Shown here one piece after another: positions 1 through 5,543 of a stretch of DNA of 5,543 nt; the first letter of the stretch is position 1; every line of letters starts with the position of its first letter. The stretch is from Myxococcales bacterium (lineage in GTDB: Bacteria > Myxococcota > Myxococcia > Myxococcales > Anaeromyxobacteraceae). The stretch covers positions 1 to 5,543 of the forward strand of contig JAJZTO010000203.1 in NCBI GenBank assembly GCA_021848865.1. Reading direction: 5' to 3'. A program made the translations under genes and the position numbers. Below the pieces are notes generated by a model. It ran no database searches. It had not been told where the DNA came from and saw only the letters and a list, made by a program, of their open reading frames with translations.

Positions 1-35
1 CCGATCTCGAGGTGAAGAAGGCCGTGAAGACCTAG
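1..35 (+). CDS. 3' end of an unidentified rightward gene (partial)
   Basis: Reading from base 3, the codons give DLEVKKAVKT followed by a TAG stop at 33-35. Nine of the ten visible codons end in G or C, as in the clear genes of this window. Of the other two rightward frames, one hits a stop at 13-15 and the other stays open straight through the converging gene. The visible tail is lysine-rich and charged, and is too short to identify a family. The gene converges on the CvpA-like gene, with only 18 bases between the two stop codons. That a coding region ends here is likely; its function cannot be told. Confidence 0.5.
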   Translation, partial: DLEVKKAVKT

Positions 36-49
36 GCCGGGGCCCGGCC
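35..49. terminator. GC-rich inverted repeat between convergent genes, possible bidirectional terminator
   Basis: GGCCGGG at 35-41 and CCCGGCC at 43-49 are perfect reverse complements around a single G. A real hairpin would open the inner pairs, leaving about five or six GC pairs. It sits exactly between two converging stop codons (33-35 rightward, 54-56 leftward), where a shared terminator would be expected. There is no T-run on either side, so it does not match a classical intrinsic terminator, and inverted repeats of this size arise easily in such GC-rich DNA. The call rests on position plus symmetry. Confidence 0.35.
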
Positions 50-53
50 GCGC

Positions 54-590
54 CTACCGGACCTTCCGGTCCAGCGCGTCGCGCAGCCGCGGGATCCGCC
101 GGCGGAGCTCGCGGGCCCGCTCCGGCGCGGCCAGGTCCAGCAGGTTGTGCTCCCGGGCCACCGCCGCCAGCTGGCCGTCGCGCGGATCGACGCGCAGCGG
201 CCCGGCCGCCACCGGCCGGTCCCAGAGGACCAGCAGCGACAGCACCGCCCACAGCCCCAGCGCCGCCTGCAGGCCGCCGAGCAGCGCCCCCAGGCCGCGG
301 TCGGCCGCGGACCGCTTCCCCTCCCCGCGCAGCAGCTTCAGCGCCAGGTGGCCGGCGAGGGACAGGGCCGCCAGCAGCAGGAGGAAGCCGGCCAGGGCGG
401 CGGCGGGCGGGAGCGCCCGGGCCGGGACCAGCCCGCCCACCAGCCCCTCCAGCGGCGGCCCGAGGCGCGGGCCCAGCACCGCCGCGCCGCCCACCGCCAG
501 GAGGTGCACCACCTGCCGCAGCGCCCCGGTCAGCGCGCCGCCGGCGGTGGCCAGGAGCAGCAGGCAGAGGCCGAGGAGATCGAGGCTCAC
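54..590 (-). CDS. CvpA-family (colicin V production-like) integral membrane protein
   Basis: A protein of 178 residues from a GTG start, close to the usual size of CvpA-family proteins. Hydrophobic segments lie at about 4-22, 27-52, 62-85 and 100-123, giving the four-helix layout of the family. Two family-like sections are visible: the first helix running into GALTGALRQVVHL (18-30), and DRGLGALLGGLQAALGLW (97-114) before the last helix. After helix four comes a soluble tail of about 55 residues, rich in Arg, Leu and Asp, probably helical (EHNLLDLAAPERARELRRR). The GTG at 588-590 overlaps the TGA stop of the upstream J-protein gene by four bases (GTGA). There is no good Shine-Dalgarno sequence of its own, so translation is probably coupled. 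A longer frame opening at 713 runs through the J gene, and its extra 41 residues are hydrophilic shadow sequence. CvpA proteins are linked to colicin V export in E. coli, but the role of distant members is mostly unknown. The family call is based on topology and partial motifs. Confidence 0.72.
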   Translation of the reverse strand: MSLDLLGLCLLLLATAGGALTGALRQVVHLLAVGGAAVLGPRLGPPLEGLVGGLVPARALPPAAALAGFLLLLAALSLAGHLALKLLRGEGKRSAADRGLGALLGGLQAALGLWAVLSLLVLWDRPVAAGPLRVDPRDGQLAAVAREHNLLDLAAPERARELRRRIPRLRDALDRKVR

Positions 591-1141
591 CGGATCTTGA
601 AGGGGTCCAGCCTGGGCTTCGACTTCTCGATCCGGTCGAGCAGCTCCTTGAAGCGGGCGTTCCCCGGCTCGTACATCAGCGCCGACTTCACCGCCCGCTC
701 GGCCGGCTCCCACCGGCCGGCCTCCGCGTCCTTCAGCGCCGCGGCGTAGAACTTCCGGCCGTTGGGGGTCTGCCCCAGGACCTCCTCCAGCTTCTGCTTC
801 TGCTCCTGCTTCACCTGGCTCTCCTCCGCCTCGGTGAAGCGAAGCTTCCGGGCCCGGTCCGGCCCGGAGACGTCGGCCAGGTAGCGGGCCCGCTTCACGT
901 CGTCCCGCAGCACCGTGTAGGCCTCGTTGACCCGGCGGTAGATGCGGCCGATCCGGTCCTTCAGCTCGGCGGTGTCGAGGGCCGCGAAGCGGTCCGGGTG
1001 GAAGAGCCGGGACTCGCGGTAGTAGGCGGCCTTGATCTCGGCCGCCGCGGCCGCGGTCGGCACCCGCAGCACCTCGAAGTAGTCGAGCTCCTCCAGCGCC
1101 TGCGACCGGGACTCGACCTCGAGGAGGAAGTTCACGTCCAT
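587..1141 (-). CDS. J-domain co-chaperone with C-terminal TPR-like segment
   Basis: A 184-residue protein. Residues 19-91 form a J domain: LDYFEVLRVP at the start, helix II EIKAAYYRESRLFHPD with the essential HPD triad at 48-50, helix III IGRIYRRVNEAYTVLRD, and a helix IV-like stretch VKRARYLADV. There is no Gly/Phe region, no CXXCXGXG zinc repeats and no DnaJ C-terminal domain, so this is a class III (J-domain-only) protein and not canonical DnaJ. Residues 105-125 are a charged Gln/Lys/Glu helix that could form a coiled coil. Residues 128-172 resemble one TPR-type helical hairpin (FYAAALKDAEAGRWEPAERA, then SALMYEPGNARFKELL). By family knowledge the HPD loop stimulates Hsp70 ATP hydrolysis, and the obvious partner is the Hsp70 encoded 13 bases upstream. 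The ATG at 1141 has GAGGT about 10 bases before it, and that GAGGT overlaps the Hsp70 stop codon. The protein looks cytoplasmic, with no signal or membrane segment. The J-domain call is firm; the TPR is likely but is only a single repeat. Confidence 0.9.
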   Translation of the reverse strand: MDVNFLLEVESRSQALEELDYFEVLRVPTAAAAAEIKAAYYRESRLFHPDRFAALDTAELKDRIGRIYRRVNEAYTVLRDDVKRARYLADVSGPDRARKLRFTEAEESQVKQEQKQKLEEVLGQTPNGRKFYAAALKDAEAGRWEPAERAVKSALMYEPGNARFKELLDRIEKSKPRLDPFKIR

Positions 1142-1154
1142 CGCCGCCGCGACC

Positions 1155-2759
<1,605 letters not shown>

Positions 2760-2763
2760 GCGT

Positions 2764-2769
2764 CCCCTC
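2764..2769 (-). promoter_or_regulatory. ribosome binding site of the Hsp70 gene
   Basis: On the leftward strand GAGGGG lies four bases before the Hsp70 ATG (2757-2759), within the 12-base gap after the dGTPase stop. It fixes the start at MSDDIAVGID, which is also where Hsp70 proteins normally begin. It is the best Shine-Dalgarno match in the five-gene block, in keeping with strong translation of the chaperone. Confidence 0.6.
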
Positions 2770-2771
2770 TT

Positions 2772-3821
2772 CTACACCAGGGCCCAGGGCCGGGGCACCG
2801 CGATCTGCTCCCAGCTCTCCAGGGCGAAGCGGTCGGTCATCCCGGAGACGAAGTCGGTCACCGCCCGCTCCACGCTCTCCCCCGGGCGGGGGCGGACGTG
2901 GAAGCGCCGGGCCATGCGCTCCGGGTCCTCCACCAGCCAGGTGAACAGCTCCCGGAGGATGCGCTGGGCCTTCACGAACTCCTCGTTCACCACCGGGTTC
3001 TCGTAGACGCGGGCGTAGAGGAAGTCGCGCAGGGCGAGCAGCGCCTGGTGCACCTCGGCGCTCATCCCGATGTGGCCGCCGCCGTCGACGTCGGAGCCGC
3101 GGATGACGTCGCCGACCAGGGTCGCCAGCCGCTTGGAGTGGCGGTCGCCCAGCGTCCGGCGGATGTCGCGCGGCACGTCCGCCTCCCGGAGCAGCCCGCC
3201 GCGGATGGCGTCGTCCAGGTCGTGGTTCACGTAGGCGACGATGTCGGCGATGCGGACGATCTCCGCCTCCAGGGTGAGGGCCTTGGCGCCGGCGCCCCGC
3301 ATCAGCACCTCCCCCTTGCCCTTGGAGTGCTTGAGGATGCCGTCCAGCACCTCGGCGGTGAGGTTCAGGCCGCGCCCGTCCTTCTCCAGCACCTCCACCA
3401 CCCGCACCGACTGGCGCACGTGGTGGAAGCCGCCCTTCACCAGCCCGTCCAGGGCCCGCTCGCCGGCGTGGCCGAACGGGGTGTGGCCCAGGTCGTGGCC
3501 CATGACCACCGCCTCGACCAGCATCTCGTTGAGCCGCAGCGCCCGGGCGATGGAGCGGGCCACCTGCGCCACCTCCAGGGTGTGGGTGAGCCGGGTGCGG
3601 TAGTGGTCCCCCTTGGGGGCCAGGAAGACCTGGGTCTTGCCCTTCAGGCGGCGAAAGGACTTGCAGTGAAGCAGCCGGTCGCGGTCCCGCTGGAAGACCG
3701 GCCGCAGGTCGTCCTCCGGCTCGGGGCGGGCGCGGCCCCGGCTCTCGGCCGAGCGGGCGGCCCGCGGGTGGAGCGTGGTCCGCTCCAGCTCCTCCAGCAT
3801 CTCGCGGATGGAACCGGGCAT
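2772..3821 (-). CDS. dgt: dGTPase-like HD-domain deoxynucleotide triphosphohydrolase
   Basis: A 349-residue protein of the dGTP triphosphohydrolase family (HD superfamily), which hydrolyses dNTPs to the deoxynucleoside and triphosphate in the cytoplasm. Visible family marks, in order: RSAESRGR (23-30), FQRDRDRLLHCKSFRRLKGKTQVF (43-66; quoted in short: RDRDRLLH, FRRLKGKTQVF), HYRTRLTHTLEV (73-84), the HD motif VVMGHDLGHTPFGHAGE (105-121), FHH (132-134) and EAEIVRIADIVAYVNHDLDDA (185-205; key residue D193). Expected metal ligands are H80, H109, D110 and D193, and all are present, so it should be active. The length is typical of the shorter 'type 2' dGTPase-like group and smaller than the roughly 500-residue E. 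coli Dgt. The ATG at 3821 is used; a second ATG at 3800 (residue 8) is possible and neither has a strong ribosome site. It lies between the CPBP protease and the Hsp70, with a 12-base gap to the latter. Substrate preference within dNTPs cannot be told. Family assignment is firm; the symbol is by family. Confidence 0.93.
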   Translation of the reverse strand: MPGSIREMLEELERTTLHPRAARSAESRGRARPEPEDDLRPVFQRDRDRLLHCKSFRRLKGKTQVFLAPKGDHYRTRLTHTLEVAQVARSIARALRLNEMLVEAVVMGHDLGHTPFGHAGERALDGLVKGGFHHVRQSVRVVEVLEKDGRGLNLTAEVLDGILKHSKGKGEVLMRGAGAKALTLEAEIVRIADIVAYVNHDLDDAIRGGLLREADVPRDIRRTLGDRHSKRLATLVGDVIRGSDVDGGGHIGMSAEVHQALLALRDFLYARVYENPVVNEEFVKAQRILRELFTWLVEDPERMARRFHVRPRPGESVERAVTDFVSGMTDRFALESWEQIAVPRPWALV

Positions 3822-3868
3822 GCCGACGTTCTACCCCGACCGCGGCCCCGTCCGCGACCCCGGCCGCC

Positions 3869-4606
3869 TCACCTCCCGTACACGCTCGCCTCCAGCACCC
3901 GGATGAACAGGTTGGAGAGGGCGTGGAGGATCACCGGGGCCGCGAGCCCGCCGGTCCGCTCCCGGAGCCAGCCGAAGAGCAGCCCCGGGAAGAAGGTGCC
4001 GAGCCGCCACGGCTGGAAGCTCGCCAGGTGGCCGGCGGCGAAGAGGGCCTGGGTGGCGAGGAAGCCGGGGCCGAGGTCGGCGCCGAGGACGCGGAGACCG
4101 CGCCCCTCTCCCCGGCGCAGCGTGGTCTGCATCCAGCCGCGGTAGAAGAGCTCCTCGGGCAGCGCCACCACCAGGAGCTGGACCGCCGCCTCCAGGGCGA
4201 AGCCGTCGGGGAGGCGCGGCCGGACCGTCACCGGCGCGCCGTAGGGGGCGAGCAGCGCCGCGAGCCACGCGGGCAGGAGCGGCAGCAGGCGCGAGAAGCC
4301 GAGGAAGCCGAGCGCGAAGAGCGGGAAGAGGACCGCCGCCAGCGCCAGCGCCGCCGCCGCGCCGCGCCCCCACGCCGCCCAGGTGCGCCGGTCGCGGAGG
4401 CCCCACCAGGGCAGGCCGTACGCCCCCCACTCCTCGCCGCCGGCGCGCAGCTTCCGGTCGGGGAGCCAGACGAAGAGCAGCGCGCCGACGCCCGCCAGGT
4501 TCGCGGCGAGCAGCCCGGTGGACTCGCCGAGCGAGAGCAGCTTCGCCGCGGCGACGAGGCCGATGGCCAGCGCCCAGGTGGGGAGGACCTCGCGCAAGGC
4601 GCCCAT
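3869..4606 (-). CDS. CPBP-family intramembrane glutamic protease (possible myxosortase-like)
   Basis: From the ATG at 4606 this is a 245-residue, strongly hydrophobic protein with segments at about 9-24, 33-49, 82-122, 138-150, 181-195 and 200-216. It carries the three CPBP (CAAX protease and bacteriocin-processing, also called Abi) motifs: PEELFYRGW with E151, E152 and R156; FAAGH with F189 and H193; and HALSN with H228 and N232. These residues form the glutamate-based active site in the membrane (Rce1-like fold), so the enzyme looks intact. In Myxococcota some CPBP proteins, the myxosortases, cleave proteins bearing a C-terminal MYXO-CTERM sorting signal. The family sequence alone does not decide whether this is one, and no MYXO-CTERM protein end is visible here. 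The start is chosen because GGTGACGAG precedes the ATG and the hydrophobic N-terminus begins right after it. A frame opening at 4684 adds 26 Arg/Gly/Ala-rich residues and looks non-coding. It heads the leftward block, 47 bases before the dGTPase gene. Confidence 0.85.
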   Translation of the reverse strand: MGALREVLPTWALAIGLVAAAKLLSLGESTGLLAANLAGVGALLFVWLPDRKLRAGGEEWGAYGLPWWGLRDRRTWAAWGRGAAAALALAAVLFPLFALGFLGFSRLLPLLPAWLAALLAPYGAPVTVRPRLPDGFALEAAVQLLVVALPEELFYRGWMQTTLRRGEGRGLRVLGADLGPGFLATQALFAAGHLASFQPWRLGTFFPGLLFGWLRERTGGLAAPVILHALSNLFIRVLEASVYGR

Positions 4607-4724
4607 CTCGTCACCGGCGGCGGCCGCCGTCAACCGGCCTCGTACCCCGGCCCACACCGTCCCCGGAGGACGACACCGCCCCACGTCCCGAGCGTGTCGC
4701 GCATGCGAGGCACCCGGAGCGGCG

Positions 4725-4733
4725 TGCTAACCT
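4725..4733 (+). promoter_or_regulatory. putative extended -10 promoter for the exported-protein gene
   Basis: TGC followed by TAACCT gives an extended -10 (TGnTAnnnT) about 31 bases before the ATG at 4764. It stands out as one of few A/T-containing stretches in a GC-rich gap. There is no recognisable -35 at 16-18 bases upstream (the sequence there is near GCGAGG), which extended -10 promoters can tolerate. The expected start of transcription falls near 4740, within or next to the palindrome GAGCGCTC, which could then act as an operator. This is inferred from a short motif only. Confidence 0.35.
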
Positions 4734-4750
4734 GAGCGCTCGAAACTGGC

Positions 4751-4757
4751 GGGGAGA
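4751..4757 (+). promoter_or_regulatory. ribosome binding site deciding the start of the exported-protein gene
   Basis: GGGGAGA lies about seven bases before the ATG at 4764 and only directly against the ATG at 4758. Normal spacing therefore favours the second ATG, giving MSAPAHRARK as the N-terminus instead of MIMSAPAHRARK. Both are in the same frame, and the choice changes only two residues. Confidence 0.6.
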
Positions 4758-4763
4758 ATGATC

Positions 4764-5543
4764 ATGTCCGCACCGGCCCATCGCGCGCGCAAGTACCTGC
4801 CGCGCCTCTTGCCGTACGCCCTGGTGGTCGCGGCGCTGCCGCTCCTGGCGCCGACCTGCGGCGGGCAGGCTCCGGGCGTGAAGGCGTTCTCCAAGGGGTC
4901 GCTGATCATCCCCATGGACGCCTGCTACCAGAACACGCCGACCCCGCTCACCAGCACCACCTGGGCCACGCCCTACACCGGCTGCCCCTCGAACGGCGCG
5001 GTCACCTCCGACCACGGCAACGTGATGAAGGCCTACGGCCTCGTCTACCAGCTGCTGCGCAACGACATCCCGGTCTACTGGGTCATCAACTCGCAGAAGA
5101 GCCCGCCGTCGGGCGCGCAGCCGCTGGTGGACACCGGACACCCTGACATCGCCATCGACTACGCCACCGGCGGCGCGACCGGCCCGGTCGGCAAGTACGT
5201 CTGGTCGAACGACACCGTCGGCGCCATGCCGCCCAACACGCCGGCCAACACCACCGGCATCAGCTACCAGGGAGGCCCCTTCGTGGTGGACGGCTCCGAC
5301 GCCGCGGCGGCCCGGATCGTCATGCAGTCGCTCCAGGCGACCTTCTCCCCGGTCAACGTCCACGTGAGCAACGTCGCCTTCAGCGCCGAGGTGGCCCGCT
5401 CGATGAGCGGCAACTTCTCCAACTCCGGCGGCACCGTCGCGCCCCCCGTTGCCCTGCTCAACATCACCGGGGGCGACGGAAGGAACTCGGAGTCGGTGAT
5501 CCTCGGCTACCTGGTGAACGCAGGCCTCAGCGAGACCGGTTTC
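4764..5543 (+). CDS. large exported protein of unknown function (partial, runs off the window)
   Basis: The frame is open from the ATG at 4764 to the window end, giving 260 residues with no stop; almost every codon ends in G or C, which supports real coding. The N-terminus looks like an export signal: basic MSAPAHRARKYLPR, then a hydrophobic core LLPYALVVAALPLLAP (15-30), then TCGG. C32 could be a lipoprotein cysteine, but the leucine sits at -4, not -3, so the lipobox is poor and a cleaved Sec signal is possible. After it come a strand-like GSLIIPMDACY (45-55) and AYGLVYQLLRNDIPVYWVIN (90-109), an alternating helix-strand pattern. Then come a Gly/Thr/Pro/Asn-rich stretch (about 113-172), PFVVDGSDAAAARIVMQSLQ (172-191), and VALLNITGGDG (229-239), which looks like another beta strand with a Gly-rich turn. 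C54 and C74 could form a disulfide. I do not recognise the family. The alternating strands and helices hint at a Rossmann- or amidotransferase-like alpha/beta fold, which is speculation. It is transcribed divergently from the CPBP-led block. Confidence 0.8.
   Translation, partial: MSAPAHRARKYLPRLLPYALVVAALPLLAPTCGGQAPGVKAFSKGSLIIPMDACYQNTPTPLTSTTWATPYTGCPSNGAVTSDHGNVMKAYGLVYQLLRNDIPVYWVINSQKSPPSGAQPLVDTGHPDIAIDYATGGATGPVGKYVWSNDTVGAMPPNTPANTTGISYQGGPFVVDGSDAAAARIVMQSLQATFSPVNVHVSNVAFSAEVARSMSGNFSNSGGTVAPPVALLNITGGDGRNSESVILGYLVNAGLSETGF

Larger units (their letters stand above)
4607..4763. other. divergent intergenic region
   Basis: This 157-base gap separates the leftward CPBP-led block from the rightward exported-protein gene and must hold the promoters for both unless the leftward genes have internal ones. 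On the rightward strand a plausible extended -10 is seen (4725-4733). On the leftward strand I find no convincing promoter: a TTGACG (4628-4633) is too close to the start codon. Two 8-base palindromes are present, CGCATGCG (4700-4707) and GAGCGCTC (4734-4741), the latter next to the proposed -10. No tRNA, small ORF with a good start, or riboswitch-like structure is evident. Confidence 0.6.

Noticed and set aside
591..713. A longer start for the CvpA-like protein at 713
   Set aside because: It would overlap the J-protein gene by over 120 bases and add a hydrophilic stretch unlike the family. The GTG at 590 puts the first helix at the N-terminus and gives a classical 4-base coupling overlap.
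147..749. Rightward open frames opposite the CvpA-like and J-protein genes
   Set aside because: Gln/Arg/Ser low-complexity products antisense to recognisable proteins.
4628..4633. TTGACG on the leftward strand as a -35 box for the CPBP-led block
   Set aside because: A -10 at the usual distance would fall on the start codon (CGAGAT), leaving no room for a leader.
4607..4684. A longer start for the CPBP protein at 4684
   Set aside because: The added 26 residues are Arg/Gly/Ala-rich with no match to the family, and the ATG at 4606 has a usable ribosome site.
3923..4735. A 270-codon rightward open frame opposite the CPBP gene
   Set aside because: Glu/Arg/Gln-rich shadow. The leftward frame has membrane segments and all three CPBP motifs.
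4611..5363. A 250-codon leftward open frame opposite the exported-protein gene
   Set aside because: The rightward frame has a ribosome site, a signal-like N-terminus and strong third-position GC. The leftward product is Val/Asp/Arg/Gly repeats of the kind produced by antisense reading.

Overview
The window is very GC-rich and gene-dense, and G or C dominates third codon positions in every real gene. The combination of a lone divergent Hsp70 with a dedicated J protein, a CPBP membrane protease and a large secreted protein of unknown type suggests a myxobacterium-like bacterium (Myxococcota, perhaps near Anaeromyxobacter). This assignment is inferred from composition and gene content, not from a marker gene.

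Layout. Bases 1-35 carry the last codons of a rightward gene. It converges on a leftward five-gene block, and a perfect GC-rich inverted repeat lies between them. Read in the direction of transcription (from about 4606 down to 54), the block encodes a CPBP-family intramembrane glutamic protease, a dGTPase-like HD-domain phosphohydrolase, an Hsp70 (DnaK-like) that ends before the lid domain, a J-domain protein with a TPR-like C-terminus, and a CvpA-family membrane protein. The gaps are about 47, 12 and 13 bases, and the last junction is a 4-base GTGA overlap. This looks like one transcription unit, with the last three genes most tightly linked. About 157 bases separate the block from a rightward gene (4764 to the window end) encoding a large exported protein that I do not recognise. 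A plausible extended -10 promoter and a good ribosome binding site precede it.

How the genes may work together. The Hsp70, J protein and CvpA-like protein look like a self-contained accessory chaperone module: a J protein to stimulate the Hsp70 ATPase, an Hsp70 with a nucleotide-binding domain and substrate-binding beta domain but no lid, and a membrane protein whose translation is coupled to the J protein. No GrpE is encoded here. The dGTPase and CPBP protease are probably co-transcribed, but their functional link to the chaperone genes is unknown. The most distinctive item in the window is this lidless Hsp70 module. I see no CRISPR array, tRNA, rRNA, insertion sequence or phage gene.
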